From Luteibacter aegosomatissinici (GTDB taxonomy: Bacteria; Pseudomonadota; Gammaproteobacteria; Xanthomonadales; Rhodanobacteraceae), in the NCBI RefSeq assembly GCF_023078495.1, contig NZ_CP095742.1, forward strand, positions 4,759,501-4,823,500: a stretch of DNA of 64,000 bases. Reading direction: 5' to 3'. Both the position numbers and the translations under genes were made by a program. Below, in pieces: positions 44,056 to 53,846 of the stretch. Each line of letters begins with the position of its first letter. Position 1 is the first letter of the stretch. The notes beneath the pieces are model-generated. The model saw only the letters and a program-made list of their open reading frames with translations. It searched no databases and had not been told where the DNA came from.

Positions 44056-45093
44056 TTAAGGCGCGCGTTCCGGTGGGTTGGAATCGATGACCTGGAGTTT
44101 GGGCCCGGTAGTGGAGGGCAGGATGCGCTCGTCGGTGGCGAGCAGCACATCGCCGGGCTTCAGCTCGGGCAGGATCTTTTCCATGAACTCACGCGGTGCC
44201 GCGACACGGTCGGCAAGCGCCTCATCCACCACCTTGCCGGCTTCGTCACCGTGGCCGGGAATGCCGATGGTGATCCAGTTGGGCATGCGCAGGCCTTCGC
44301 GGGTGGCCGAGTTGGCCATGTAACCCTGCGAGACGATATAGGCATGCGTGCCGACAAGCGGGTTGCTCACCTCGACTTTCGCGCGGCCGATCTCGATGCC
44401 GTTGCGCAGCACGATCACGCGCTGGTCGGGCACGCTGAGCACCATGGAGATCGGACCGGTGGGTGATGCTTCCGGGTTCCAGCTGTACATCGAGCCGTTC
44501 ATCAACGGCGCGACGGTCAGATCCTTGCCATTGCGCGGATCGATGGGAATCACCGCGCTGGGGTGAACCACGGTGACCGGTGCCGTGCCTTCTTCGGCCA
44601 CGACCACGGTCATGCCCATGTTGGTGGCTTCGAACAACAGCTTCGCGAACTCGGTGGGCATGTGCACGCAACCGTGCGATTCCGGATAGCCGGGCAAGCC
44701 GCCCGCGTGCAGGGCCACGCCATCCCAGGTCAGGCGCTGCTGGTAGGGCATGGGCGCAGCGTTGTACACGTTGGACTTGTGGTCCTTGTCCTTCTGCAGG
44801 ATCGTGAACACACCGGTCGGCGTCTCATGGCCTTTCTTACCCGTGCTCACCGTGGTCACGCCAACAAGGATGCCGTTGCGATAGGCGTAAGCCTTCTGCT
44901 CGGTGAGGCTCACGATCACCGCCATCGGGCCCGGCGCCATGGGCGCGCCACCCCATATCCACTCACCCGGCTTCAGTGCCGAGGGTGGCGTATCAGCGGG
45001 GCTGGATTGCTTCGCACCCCACGAGGGCACGGCAGCACTGGCGGTGGTGGCCATGGCCAGGAACAAAGCCAGGCTGGCGAGCAGGCGGGTCAT
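44056..45093 (-). CDS. L,D-transpeptidase family protein (YkuD domain)
   Basis: 345 aa with signal peptide (to ASAA, about residue 21). The YkuD domain at about 55-165 has H129 and the catalytic motif S139-H140-G141-C142-VH in HAGGLPGYPESHGCVH. L,D-transpeptidases make 3-3 peptidoglycan cross-links or attach proteins to the wall in the periplasm. The C-terminal half (about 170-345) repeats a VSLTEQKAYAYRNG-like unit (MVLSVPDQRVIVLRNGIEIGR) without the catalytic cysteine, a second degenerate YkuD-like segment. The ATG overlaps the monooxygenase stop (ATGA). The defence operon follows 47 bases after it on the same strand. Confidence 0.88.
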   Translation of the reverse strand: MTRLLASLALFLAMATTASAAVPSWGAKQSSPADTPPSALKPGEWIWGGAPMAPGPMAVIVSLTEQKAYAYRNGILVGVTTVSTGKKGHETPTGVFTILQKDKDHKSNVYNAAPMPYQQRLTWDGVALHAGGLPGYPESHGCVHMPTEFAKLLFEATNMGMTVVVAEEGTAPVTVVHPSAVIPIDPRNGKDLTVAPLMNGSMYSWNPEASPTGPISMVLSVPDQRVIVLRNGIEIGRAKVEVSNPLVGTHAYIVSQGYMANSATREGLRMPNWITIGIPGHGDEAGKVVDEALADRVAAPREFMEKILPELKPGDVLLATDERILPSTTGPKLQVIDSNPPERAP

Positions 45094-46337
45094 GCGGAAA
45101 CTCCCTGGGTGCTTTGGGCGTCGAGGTTACCTTCATCGGCCGGCGGATGGCTTTCAGCCAAAGGTATGGTGCGCCGGTGGCCCGCCTCGCCGGTAAGGAT
45201 GCTGAGCATGGCTTGCCGTGCACCCGGGGCGCGGCCCAGCGGCCCGAACACGGCATCGCGGCACCATCCGAGGGCGGTGTAGTCGGACTGGAACAGGGGC
45301 GTGAGCCAGCGGCTCATGCGCTGGTAGATGCGCACGTGGGCATGTCTCTCGCGGCGGTAGGCCTTGAGTGCCTTGCTGAGCGATGCATGCGCCGCCAGTG
45401 CGTCGGCGAGCGCGGCCGCATCGAGCAACGCCATGTTCACGCCCTGGCCCAACTGCGGGCTCATGGCATGGGCGGCGTCGCCGATCACGACCAGGCGCTC
45501 ATGGTGTGGCGCCTTCAGCAGCACATCGCGATAGCGGGCGCGGTTGAGCTGGTCAGCACGTTGCAGGTGTGCCAGATGCGGTGAGATCTCCGGCCAGATG
45601 CCATGGACGGTTTCCTTCATCGCCGCGACGGCCGCGTCGTCGAACGCCTCAACGGCCGTGCCCGGCAGGCTCCAGTAGAACGTGACCCATTGGCCGTCAT
45701 GGCCAGGGCGCGTGCCCGCCGGCAGCATGCCGATCATGGCGCGCGTGCCGGCGTAACGCTGCAACAGGGTATGCGGCGAGGGCCAGTCGTCGATGCGCAG
45801 CAGGCACCACACCGCGCCCCACGGATACAGGGCGGCGCGACGAACGTTGCCCGTGCAGTGCGGCCGCAGCGCGGAGTGGGCGCCATCGGCGGCCACCACC
45901 AGGTCGAACGGGCCATGTTCGGTGCCGGCATCGTCCCTGAGCGTGTGCGTCGCGGGGTCGTAGCTTTCGATACGCACGCCGGTGCGCACGCTCGCCGCTT
46001 CCGCATGTGCGCCACGCAGCAACTCGAATAGCGCGCCGCGTGTCATGCCCAGGCCGAAACACCCTTCGCGCCGGTCACGGTAGCGCATGGCCATGACCGC
46101 ACGGCCTCGCGGCGTGCAGCCGTGCAGCTCATCGATACGCTGGCCCAGCGCCTGGGCCTTGTCCGCCAGCCCCAGCCGGCACAACACGGCCAGCCCGGTC
46201 GGCTGTAGGAGGAAACCCGCGCCTACCGGCCCCAGCGACGGGCTCTTCTCGAAAACGGTAACCTCATGCCCTTGCCCGGCGAGCAGGATGGCACTGGCCT
46301 GCCCCGCCGTTCCGTAGCCCACGATCGCGATCTTCAT
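45090..46337 (-). CDS. FAD-dependent monooxygenase (PHBH-like)
   Basis: 415 aa from ATG 46337. FAD-binding motifs: GYGTAGQASAILLAGQGHEV (GxGxxG-like Rossmann, 7-26), VVAADGAHSALR (DG motif) and VVIGDAAHAMSPQLGQGVNM (GD motif). The order matches class A aromatic hydroxylases such as PHBH or salicylate hydroxylase. The aromatic substrate cannot be deduced. An in-frame upstream extension to 46994 is antisense to the GST gene and rejected. It is translationally coupled to an L,D-transpeptidase gene, which has no obvious metabolic link. Confidence 0.9.
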   Translation of the reverse strand: MKIAIVGYGTAGQASAILLAGQGHEVTVFEKSPSLGPVGAGFLLQPTGLAVLCRLGLADKAQALGQRIDELHGCTPRGRAVMAMRYRDRREGCFGLGMTRGALFELLRGAHAEAASVRTGVRIESYDPATHTLRDDAGTEHGPFDLVVAADGAHSALRPHCTGNVRRAALYPWGAVWCLLRIDDWPSPHTLLQRYAGTRAMIGMLPAGTRPGHDGQWVTFYWSLPGTAVEAFDDAAVAAMKETVHGIWPEISPHLAHLQRADQLNRARYRDVLLKAPHHERLVVIGDAAHAMSPQLGQGVNMALLDAAALADALAAHASLSKALKAYRRERHAHVRIYQRMSRWLTPLFQSDYTALGWCRDAVFGPLGRAPGARQAMLSILTGEAGHRRTIPLAESHPPADEGNLDAQSTQGVSA

Positions 46338-46439
46338 GGTTCCTCCGTGTCGTGCCGAGCATAGCAAGGCGGTTTGTCGAAAACGCCACGGCCCGTTCGA
46401 CGAAGGAGGAGAGCCCACGTTCGTAGCGAGGAACTGCCC

Positions 46440-47099
46440 GTGACGCTGAAGCTGTACGCCCACCCCTTCTCGTCGTACTGCCAGAAGGCGCTGGTTGCCC
46501 TGTACGAAAACGGCACGGCGTTCGACTGGAAGATGCTTTCGCCGGATCACCCGGAGATTTACGCGGAGTTCGCCGATCTTTGGCCGCTCAAGCGGTTTCC
46601 GGTGCTGGTGGATGGCAAGCGGGTGGTGACCGAGGCCAGCACCATCATCGAGTACCTGCAGCTCTATCATCCCGGCCCGGCGCCCATGCTGCCGGCCGAT
46701 CCGAAGGCGGCCCTCGATGTGCGCAGCCTGGACCGGTTCTTCGACAACTACATTTCCACGCCCCTGCAGGCCGTCGTCGGCAACGCGCTGCGCCCGGGCC
46801 ATGAGCACGATGCCTATGGGGTGAAGCAATCGACCTGCATGCTCGATGTCGCCTACGCCTGGCTGGACCATTACATGGAGGCCCGCACCTGGGCCGTGGG
46901 CGAGGCCTTCAGCCTGGCCGACTGCGGTGCCGCACCTTCGCTGTTCTACGCCGACTGGACGCACCCGATCGATCCCGCGTTCGCCCACGTGCATGCGTAC
47001 CGCCGGCGCCTCCTTGCACGCCCTTCGTTCGCCCGGGCCGTGGACGAGGCCCGCCCTTATCGCGCGCTATTCCCCCTTGGCGCGCCCGACCGCGACTAA
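46440..47099 (+). CDS. Glutathione S-transferase family protein
   Basis: 219 aa from GTG 46440, preceded by GAGGA with spacing 8; an upstream ATG at 46374 starts a non-homologous basic leader. Thioredoxin-like domain: LKLYAHPFSSYCQKALVALYE with Ser/Cys near the active site, FPVLVDGKRVVTEASTIIEYL (cis-Pro and ES-like Ser). The helical C-terminal domain has WAVGEAFSLADCGAAP, the N-capping box. Enzyme class uncertain. Divergent from the FAD monooxygenase gene and 12 bases upstream of the DUF899 gene, with which it probably forms an operon. Confidence 0.9.
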   Translation: MTLKLYAHPFSSYCQKALVALYENGTAFDWKMLSPDHPEIYAEFADLWPLKRFPVLVDGKRVVTEASTIIEYLQLYHPGPAPMLPADPKAALDVRSLDRFFDNYISTPLQAVVGNALRPGHEHDAYGVKQSTCMLDVAYAWLDHYMEARTWAVGEAFSLADCGAAPSLFYADWTHPIDPAFAHVHAYRRRLLARPSFARAVDEARPYRALFPLGAPDRD

Positions 47100-47111
47100 C
47101 AGGAGTACCCC

Positions 47112-47810
47112 ATGAGTGCACAACCCCTGATTCCTGCCGCCGAACTGGCCGCGCGCAGCCCCATGCGCATGCCGAATGAAAGCGCGGCTTATCGTGCCGC
47201 ACGCACGGCCCTGCTTGCCGAAGAAATCGAGCTTCGCCGGCAAATCGAGCGCGTGGCGGAGCAGCGCCGCGCGCTGCCGCCGGGCGGCGAAGTCATTGGC
47301 GACTACCAGTTCATCGGAGCGGACGGCCCGGTCGATTTCGCGGGGCTGTTCGGCGACAAGCAGACCCTGGTGACCTACAGCTGGATGTTTGGCCCACAGC
47401 GCGAAAAGCCCTGCCCCATGTGTACCTCGCTGCTGTCGTCATGGGATGGCGAGGCGCGCGATGTCGAACAGAACGTGGCGCTGGTGGTGATTTCGCGCTC
47501 GCCGCTGGAGCGCATGCAGGCCTTTGCACGCTCGCGTGGCTGGCAGCACCTGCGCTTCTTCACCGATACCAACGGCAACTTCAGCCGCGACTACTACGCG
47601 CTCGACCAGGGCAACGATATCCCGGCGTTCAACGTGTTCACCCGCCGCGATGGCACGGTGCGTCATTTCTGGGCAGGTGAGATGAACTTCGATACATCGG
47701 ACCCAGGGCAGGACCCACGCGGCGCGCCGGACCTGATGCCGTTGTGGACGATCCTCGACAGCACGCCGGAGGGCCGGAAGCCCGATTGGTACCCGAAGCT
47801 GGACTACTGA
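47112..47810 (+). CDS. DUF899 family protein (thioredoxin-like)
   Basis: 232 aa. The DUF899 core is seen in LVTYSWMFGPQREKPCPMCT (CPMC pair), LVVISRSPLERMQAFARSRGW, RFFTDTNGNFSRDY and the C-terminal APDLMPLWTILDSTPEGR. The family has a thioredoxin-like fold and no established activity. The N-terminal 60 residues form a helical RR/EE-rich segment common to the family. It is 12 bases downstream of the GST gene; a shared role in redox or xenobiotic handling is inferred. Confidence 0.88.
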   Translation: MSAQPLIPAAELAARSPMRMPNESAAYRAARTALLAEEIELRRQIERVAEQRRALPPGGEVIGDYQFIGADGPVDFAGLFGDKQTLVTYSWMFGPQREKPCPMCTSLLSSWDGEARDVEQNVALVVISRSPLERMQAFARSRGWQHLRFFTDTNGNFSRDYYALDQGNDIPAFNVFTRRDGTVRHFWAGEMNFDTSDPGQDPRGAPDLMPLWTILDSTPEGRKPDWYPKLDY

Positions 47811-47859
47811 GCGAGACAACCGGCTGGACAAAAAATCTCGCCATGGGATCATCCGGGGC

Positions 47860-48468
47860 ATGCCTGATTCGCTTGCCCCGTTTATCCCTGTCGCCGACGC
47901 GGTGGCCGCACTACTGAAGCCCCACGCCGAGGTCGTCGTGCACGACCTTGGCAACGGCACGATCCGGCACATCGCCAATCGCCTGTCGCGGCGCGCGGTG
48001 GGCGATCCGTCGCTAAACGATATCGGCGAGTTGCCAGCGGCCGATGACACCGTGATCGGGCCCTATCCCAAGACGAACGCGGATGGCCGCCCGATGAAAT
48101 CGGTGACGGCCGTCCTGCGTGACGGCCGCGGCAAGCCGACGGGCCTGATGTGCATCAACCTCGATGTATCGATGTTCGCCGCGATGCAGGGCACGCTGAA
48201 GGACTTCCTGCGCTTCGCCGACGATGCACCACGGCCGGCGGCACTGTTTCGCGAAGACTGGCGCGAGGAGGTCAACGACCTGGTCGGCCAGTTCCTCGGT
48301 GAGCGTGGCACCAGCCTCGCGGCGCTGGAACTTTCCGAGCGTGAGGCCCTGGTGCGTGTGCTCGCGTCGCGTGGATTGTTCGATATACGCCACGCCGCGA
48401 ACTACATTGCCCAGGTGCTCGGCGTATCGCGCGCCACCCTGTACAAGACGCTCAAGGCGGTTCGTTGA
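47860..48468 (+). CDS. YheO-type PAS/HTH transcriptional regulator
   Basis: 202 aa. An N-terminal YheO-like PAS domain (about 10-120) reads ALLKPHAEVVVHDLGNGTIRHIANRLSRRA only in part here: key pieces are VVVHDLGNGTIRHIAN and GLMCINLDVSMF. The HTH at about 160-202 ends NYIAQVLGVSRATLYKTLKAVR. DauR and related YheO regulators control D-amino-acid or 2-aminoacrylate detoxification; the neighbours give no such link. Monocistronic. Confidence 0.88.
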   Translation: MPDSLAPFIPVADAVAALLKPHAEVVVHDLGNGTIRHIANRLSRRAVGDPSLNDIGELPAADDTVIGPYPKTNADGRPMKSVTAVLRDGRGKPTGLMCINLDVSMFAAMQGTLKDFLRFADDAPRPAALFREDWREEVNDLVGQFLGERGTSLAALELSEREALVRVLASRGLFDIRHAANYIAQVLGVSRATLYKTLKAVR

Positions 48469-48499
48469 CCTGAGCCGGCTGCCCGGAAACGCCGGGCAC

Positions 48500-48546
48500 T
48501 TGACGGGAACGGCGATACGCGCTTAGATAATTAGCAACTTTGCTAA
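48500..48546 (+). promoter_or_regulatory. Promoter with a 7-2-7 palindromic operator for the ArsR/SdpR-like gene
   Basis: TTGACG (48500-48505) and TAGATA (48524-48529) are 18 bases apart. Immediately after is TTAGCAA-CT-TTGCTAA (48531-48546), a perfect palindrome covering the transcription start. The ATG follows at 48561. This placement is what an autorepressor of the ArsR/SdpR class would use. Confidence 0.7.
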
Positions 48547-48560
48547 CTAACGAAGCATAC

Positions 48561-48881
48561 ATGGCCATCGACCAGGTCTTCGAAGCCCTCGCCTCCCGGC
48601 CACGCCGGGAAATCCTCGCCTACCTCTCGGCCACCGAGATGACCGCCGGTGAGATCGCCAGCCGCTTCGACATGAGTGCGCCCTCCATTTCCCGGCACCT
48701 TTCCGTGCTGGAAAGCGCAGGCCTGGTGAGCAGTGAGAAGCGCGGGCAATACGTGGTTTACCAGCTCAACCGCGACAGCCTGGTCAACACGCTTACCGGC
48801 TTCGCCTTCGAGATCTGCCCGGTGGGCAAGCCACTCAAGCGCGAATCACGCCGTATCGCCGCGAAGAAGACCACGGGCTAA
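48561..48881 (+). CDS. ArsR/SdpR-family winged-helix repressor
   Basis: 106 aa from ATG 48561. wHTH: VFEALASRPRREILAYLSA, MTAGEIASRFDMSAPSISRHLSVLESAGLV and EKRGQYVVYQLN; the second is recognisable by its ending SAPSISRHLSVLE. It lacks the ELCVCDL metal site of ArsR, so it is likely a ligand- or stress-responsive SdpR-type autorepressor. Upstream operator TTAGCAA-CT-TTGCTAA overlaps its promoter. The cupin-DUF2867 gene starts 36 bases downstream and is probably co-regulated. Confidence 0.88.
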   Translation: MAIDQVFEALASRPRREILAYLSATEMTAGEIASRFDMSAPSISRHLSVLESAGLVSSEKRGQYVVYQLNRDSLVNTLTGFAFEICPVGKPLKRESRRIAAKKTTG

Positions 48882-48917
48882 GCGGCGCAGCGCGCCATCG
48901 GAAAGGGAGGGGTTTCC

Positions 48918-50321
48918 ATGTCGTACCGTTCGCATGCCACCGCATCGTTTCCATCGGCCACCATCACGCCCGCGCAGGGTGGGTTGCCGGTCGAGGTGAA
49001 CCTGATTGCCCAGCTGGGCCACGGCGCGGGCAGCCAGCTTGTCGCTTCGGCCCAGGCCCGCCAGCGCGCCCATCCCTCCTTCATCGATGAGCTGGATGAG
49101 CCTTCCGCCCAGCTGGGCGGCATGCACCTGGCGCAGGGTGATACCACGTCGCTGTACACCTTCGCTGTCGGCGCCAAGGGCCACCCGTTCCATCGCCATG
49201 CCGGCCATCGCGTCTTTACGGCGGTATCCGGCAGCGGCGGGGCCCTGCTCCGCTTCAGCACGGCCACGGCGGACGACCTCGCGGCCGACCCTGCGAACTT
49301 CGCCCGCTTGCTACGCCACGTGAGCATTCCGCCCGATTGCCTGTTCACCGTGCGCTTTGGCGGCGGCACCTGGCACCAGTTCCTGCCGCTGAACCCGCGC
49401 AGCCAGCACCCCGCGTTCTTCGCCTTGTCCTGCCACACCAACGAACTGGGCGGTGAGCTCGACCCGGCATTGCGCCAGAAGGTGATGGATGGGGAAGCAA
49501 GCATCCCCGCCCTGACCGAGGTGCTACCGGCCGCCGTCCAGGCGTGGATGGCGCACACGCCGCCCGATCAGCTGCACGTTCCGCTCATGGCGCTGGCGCT
49601 CGAGGCCGCGCCGGATTCGTTGCAGGTAAAGCTGTGCGGCTTCGCACGGCGTATCGTCGGCACGTTGCGCGCGAGGCTTGCTGCACTCGGCCACGCGGGT
49701 GGCTTCCTGCGCGAGACGCTGGGTTGGCAGACGGTGGTTGAGCTCGATGGGCCCGACCCGGATTCCCTGCTCCATGCGGAGCTGGCAGAGGGCTTCGACC
49801 ACGAAGATGCATTTCGGCTGGCGGTATCGCAGCGCCAGCCATGTGGCGTGCGTGCCGAGATACTGCTTGCCGACGTGCTCGAGGGTTTCGTCAACGATCC
49901 ACCACGCGGTGTCTCGCATTTGATGGCGCTGCGCAATGCACTGGTGAAGCCGCTTGGCTTGCGCACCTCGCATCTGGGTTGCCCGGTGTCCTCGCTGCTT
50001 GGGCCGGTGGATAAGCATGTCTTTGCCGGCCGCTTCCCGGTGCATACGCAATACGTCTCCCCCGATGGCTCGTACGCCCAGGTCATCCTTGGCGCGAACG
50101 ATCGGCACCTGCGCTTCCGCTCGTGTGTCGCCGTGCGGATCACCGATGGCCGCGTCGACGTGTCCATGGGCACTCGCGTTCGCTGCCATAACGCGTTCGG
50201 GCGCCTGTACATCCGCGCCATCCGTGGCGTGCACCGGCGCTACGTCAGCCCGGCGATGATGCGGCGGGCAGTCGCATATGCGTTGCCCGCGCATACGCTT
50301 CACAAGGCGGCATGGACGTAA
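48918..50321 (+). CDS. Cupin-like / DUF2867 fusion protein
   Basis: 467 aa. The N-terminal part (about 10-200) has a cupin-like core: HPFHRHAGHRVFTAVSGSG then LFTVRFGGGTWHQFLPL, with His residues able to bind a metal. From about 270 to the end is a DUF2867 domain: HEDAFRLAVSQR, then AQVILGANDRHLRFRSCVAVR and FGRLYIRAIRGVHRRYVSPAMMRRA. DUF2867 is usually a stand-alone or SDR-linked domain of unknown function. The cupin fusion is unusual to me. Probable operon with the ArsR/SdpR-like gene. No signal peptide or membrane segment, so cytoplasmic. Confidence 0.75.
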   Translation: MSYRSHATASFPSATITPAQGGLPVEVNLIAQLGHGAGSQLVASAQARQRAHPSFIDELDEPSAQLGGMHLAQGDTTSLYTFAVGAKGHPFHRHAGHRVFTAVSGSGGALLRFSTATADDLAADPANFARLLRHVSIPPDCLFTVRFGGGTWHQFLPLNPRSQHPAFFALSCHTNELGGELDPALRQKVMDGEASIPALTEVLPAAVQAWMAHTPPDQLHVPLMALALEAAPDSLQVKLCGFARRIVGTLRARLAALGHAGGFLRETLGWQTVVELDGPDPDSLLHAELAEGFDHEDAFRLAVSQRQPCGVRAEILLADVLEGFVNDPPRGVSHLMALRNALVKPLGLRTSHLGCPVSSLLGPVDKHVFAGRFPVHTQYVSPDGSYAQVILGANDRHLRFRSCVAVRITDGRVDVSMGTRVRCHNAFGRLYIRAIRGVHRRYVSPAMMRRAVAYALPAHTLHKAAWT

Positions 50322-50324
50322 GCG

Positions 50325-51890
50325 TCAGGCGGCTTCCAGCGTGAAATAAGCCACTTCGCGGCGAAGGATCTCAGCGCTTTCGCGCATGGCCCGGCTGGCC
50401 GAGGCGGCCTGCTCCACCAGGGCGGCGTTCTCGCGGGTGGTTTCGTCGATGATGACGATGGCGCCATTGACGCGTTCGATGCCCTGGGTCTGGCCATGCG
50501 TGGCCGCCATGACGTCGGCGACCATGGCCGAGAGCGCGCCGACGCGTTCGCCGATGCCGGACAGGACCGCGCCGGCGCGATCGACCGAGGCGACACCGGC
50601 CTGCACGGCCTCGTCGCTGGCACCGATCAATGCACGGATATCCCGTGCGGCCATGCCGCAGCGTTGTGCCAGTTCGCGCACTTCATGGGCGACCACCGCG
50701 AAGCCGCGGCCATGCTCGCCCGCGCGGGCGGCTTCTACCGCCGCGTTCAACGCCAGCAGGTTGGTCTGGAAGGCCACCTGGTCCACGAGATCGAGCACCT
50801 CGCCCATGCGTTCACTGGTCTGGCGGATGGCGCGCATGTTCTCCACCGCATCCATCGCCACCCGGTGGCCTTCGTCGGTCATCGTGCGCGCTTCCATGAC
50901 GGCCTGGTTGGCGGCCGTGGCATGACCGAGTCCACCACGTACGGCTTCGGCCATGTCGCGCATGGAGGTCGAGGTGTGTTCGAGGTGTTCGGCCTGCGTG
51001 CGCGTGCGGTCGTTCAATGCATCGTTACCGCGTGCAATGCCGCTAGCGGCGCTGGCAACGTGATCGGCACGATCGCGGACCTGCACCACGACGTTGCCGA
51101 GCTGCGCATCCATCGCGGACAACGAGGACAGGAGCTGACCAATCTCATCATCGCGGCCCACATCGATCGCCGTGCCCAGTGAACCACGCGCGATCGCTGC
51201 GGCGACCCCGGTGGCCTGGCGGAGGCGACGGTGCAGCGAACGAATGATGGCGATATCGACGACACTGGCGAGCAGCAGCGCGATAGCCAGAAGCACGGCG
51301 GAAAGGACGGCACCGTGGCTCACCGCGGCCTGCTGCGCATCCGCCTCCGCCTTGCCACCGGCGAGCGCCAGCTGGAACAGGTTGGAGAAGTCACTCTTCA
51401 GCGGACCCACCGCCGACTGCACGTCGTTGGAGAGCTGCAGCGGCGCGATCTCGTACTGCTCCGCCTTCAACAATTCGACCACCCCATCGACAGCGGCATC
51501 GGCCGCCTTGCGATGCTCGGCCGCGAGGGCCACCAGCTTCTTCTGTTGTTGGCCAAGTCCGCTGGCTTCCAGTTCCTTCCACTGTTTGTCGATGTCGTGC
51601 CGGTTCGCGCCAATCGCCGTCACCGCGTCGTCGGTGGCGGACGGCAGCTTGGCGAGCGTGGCGTGCACCAGCGCGTCGAGCAGGTCGTTGTAGTCGTTCT
51701 GGATGTGGCCGACGGCGGCGACCGGGGCCAGGGTTTCGCCGACCACCGATTGCAAACGGGCGTTGGCCTGGCGCAGTTGCACGCCGCCGACGATCCACAG
51801 GGCGAGTAGCAACAGGATCGTACCGGCAAGGCGGAGGGCGAGACGGGTGCGAAGCGTCAGCGTGGGCAAGGTGGCCTGGGGGAGGCGCAT
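50325..51890 (-). CDS. Methyl-accepting chemotaxis protein
   Basis: 521 aa from ATG 51890 ([19 protein letters not shown]); an in-frame TTG at 51962 adds a non-homologous leader. TM1 at about 18-38, a four-helix-bundle-type periplasmic domain ([17 protein letters not shown] and following), TM2 at about 192-212, HAMP, then the signalling domain with hairpin tip [32 protein letters not shown] by pattern (key [11 protein letters not shown]). No CheR-binding pentapeptide at the C-terminus. Ligand unknown. It lies 74 bases downstream of an EAL-GGDEF gene on the same strand, linking motility and c-di-GMP control. Confidence 0.9.
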   Translation of the reverse strand: MRLPQATLPTLTLRTRLALRLAGTILLLLALWIVGGVQLRQANARLQSVVGETLAPVAAVGHIQNDYNDLLDALVHATLAKLPSATDDAVTAIGANRHDIDKQWKELEASGLGQQQKKLVALAAEHRKAADAAVDGVVELLKAEQYEIAPLQLSNDVQSAVGPLKSDFSNLFQLALAGGKAEADAQQAAVSHGAVLSAVLLAIALLLASVVDIAIIRSLHRRLRQATGVAAAIARGSLGTAIDVGRDDEIGQLLSSLSAMDAQLGNVVVQVRDRADHVASAASGIARGNDALNDRTRTQAEHLEHTSTSMRDMAEAVRGGLGHATAANQAVMEARTMTDEGHRVAMDAVENMRAIRQTSERMGEVLDLVDQVAFQTNLLALNAAVEAARAGEHGRGFAVVAHEVRELAQRCGMAARDIRALIGASDEAVQAGVASVDRAGAVLSGIGERVGALSAMVADVMAATHGQTQGIERVNGAIVIIDETTRENAALVEQAASASRAMRESAEILRREVAYFTLEAA

Positions 51891-51964
51891 GGCGGTGCTC
51901 GGAGCGGTTGGGGATACCCCGGCATCGGCCGCAAATTCGGCAACTTTAGCGCCGACTCGCAAAA

Positions 51965-53797
51965 TTACTCTTTTATTTCAGTGAGTTGAATTCTTCGTGG
52001 CGCGAGGATGTCGGCATCGTTTCGCCACTCGACCACGTGCATGCCGAGCTGCGCATTCTTGGCCACGCGCTTGGCCGATGCGGCCAGGCTGGCGACCATT
52101 TCGGCATCGGCGGGGAACGCGTCACCGAAGCAGGCCACGCCGACGGCCACCGTGGTGATGGGGAAAAAGCGGCGGTGCCCGTGGCGGTCTTCGCTATCGA
52201 TGCCGCCACGCACGCGGTCGCCTTCATCGAACAGCGCACCGGCACTTGCGTTGAAACGCTGACGCATGGCATCGCAGCGCGCAGGCCAGTCCATGCCCTG
52301 AAACACCACCATGAAATCGTCGCCACCGATGTGGCCGACGAAGTCTGCGTCCTGGCGCAGGTCACCCGTGAGCACGCCGGCCAGCAACCGGATCATTTCA
52401 TCGCCACGGAAGTAGCCGTACTGGTCGTTGAAGGGTTTGAAGTTATCCAGATCGAAGTAGGCAACCGCGAAGGGGCGCGCCGCCTGTAGCAAGCGGTGGA
52501 TATGTTCGGTGACCGGGAGGTTGCCCGGCAGGAAGGTCAACGGGTTCGCATAACGCGCCGCCTCCACCCTGATTTCAGTGACACGACGCACGAGCGATTC
52601 GCCAGTCCCCAGGCCGAGATACATCCCGCCCGACGTGATGACGAATCCATCGCTGAGGTAACGCTGGTCTTCGCCACGCAGGATATCGGCCATGCTCTGC
52701 AACGGCATGTCCTCCGGGCAAACCAGGGGCTCGGCGTGCATGAAACTCGTGCAGGGCTTGCGGCCATACAGCTCCCGCGCGAACGGCTGCGCCATGCGTT
52801 CGGTAAAGGTGCGGCGGTTGATGATGCCGACGGGTACGCCGGCATCCACCACCGCCACGGCGTGCAGACGGGGATGTGCGACGAAGATGTCGGCCACGTC
52901 ATCGTTGCTTTGCCGGGGGGCAACCGGCGGCGCTTCCACCAGCATATGCCCTGCGGTGAATGGCCGGGCCGACACCGGGCCGACCGGTTGTGGCGGCACA
53001 GGTACGTGCGTGCGTGCAAAGGCGCTGGCCAGGTGTTCCGCAATATCGCCGGCCGGCTCGCTGGAGGGCCGTGCTATGAGAAAGCCTTGTGCATACGGAA
53101 TGCCAAGCTCGCGCAGCATGCGCAAGTCGGCCTCGTCCTCCACGCCCTCGCCGACCAGGTCAGCACCCAGCGTCTCCGCCACCGAACACAACGCGCGGAC
53201 GATGGCGAGCCGCTCGGCACTGCTGGCCAGACCGTTGATCAGGTAGCGATCGATCTTCACCACCTCGGGGTGGATCTCGTTCCACATCTCGAAATTCGAA
53301 TGGCCGTTGCCGAAGTCGTCCAGTGCGATGCGCACGCCGCGCGCACGCAGGAAGCCCAGCGCGTGTGCAAGCCGGGCGGCGTTCTCCACGATGTCACGCT
53401 CAGTAAGTTCGATGGTGACGCGGCCAAGATCGAGCCCCGGCACCGAGAGCGCCGCGATGACGTCATCGGCACCCAGGCCTTCGTGCATCACCGCCTGCGC
53501 GCTCAGGTTCACCAGTAGCCGGCCCGGCAGACCAAGCGCAACGAACCGCTCGGCGACGCGATGCGCGGCCATGAGTTCGAACTCGCCCAGCCGCCCGCGG
53601 GCGCGCGCCAGATCGAGCAGATCGGTAGGGGTGAGTTCCAGCTGCGGCGCGGCGCAACGGATCAACCCTTCATAGGCCACCACCTCGCCATCATCCACGC
53701 GGATGACCGGCTGGAACACGGCCGATAGCGCCGCGCCGGAGAGCACTTGCTCGATCGGCGACGGTTCGCGGTTGGCAGGCGGCTGGCTGTTGGGCAT
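51965..53797 (-). CDS. EAL-CBS-GGDEF c-di-GMP turnover protein
   Basis: 610 aa. EAL domain (about 12-245): the signature reads EGL (YEGLIRC), with [26 protein letters not shown] and EGVED present, so the metal and catalytic residues of phosphodiesterases are kept. A CBS pair spans about 290-410 ([20 protein letters not shown]). The GGDEF domain (about 440-590) has signature IGGDDF in place of GG(D/E)EF and [10 protein letters not shown]. No membrane segments. Probably a c-di-GMP phosphodiesterase whose GGDEF part is a regulator, but cyclase activity is not excluded. A palindrome lies 50 bases upstream of its start. Confidence 0.9.
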   Translation of the reverse strand: MPNSQPPANREPSPIEQVLSGAALSAVFQPVIRVDDGEVVAYEGLIRCAAPQLELTPTDLLDLARARGRLGEFELMAAHRVAERFVALGLPGRLLVNLSAQAVMHEGLGADDVIAALSVPGLDLGRVTIELTERDIVENAARLAHALGFLRARGVRIALDDFGNGHSNFEMWNEIHPEVVKIDRYLINGLASSAERLAIVRALCSVAETLGADLVGEGVEDEADLRMLRELGIPYAQGFLIARPSSEPAGDIAEHLASAFARTHVPVPPQPVGPVSARPFTAGHMLVEAPPVAPRQSNDDVADIFVAHPRLHAVAVVDAGVPVGIINRRTFTERMAQPFARELYGRKPCTSFMHAEPLVCPEDMPLQSMADILRGEDQRYLSDGFVITSGGMYLGLGTGESLVRRVTEIRVEAARYANPLTFLPGNLPVTEHIHRLLQAARPFAVAYFDLDNFKPFNDQYGYFRGDEMIRLLAGVLTGDLRQDADFVGHIGGDDFMVVFQGMDWPARCDAMRQRFNASAGALFDEGDRVRGGIDSEDRHGHRRFFPITTVAVGVACFGDAFPADAEMVASLAASAKRVAKNAQLGMHVVEWRNDADILAPRRIQLTEIKE

Positions 53798-53846
53798 GGC
53801 GGGATGGCCGGGGAACTGACCGGTTAACGGCAGCCGTCCTTCTTAC

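Noticed and set aside
47815-47852. GCGAGA ... TCTCGC inverted repeat with an A6 run before the YheO-type gene
   Set aside because: Arms of 6 bases separated by about 20 bases are expected by chance in this composition; too weak to list as a site.
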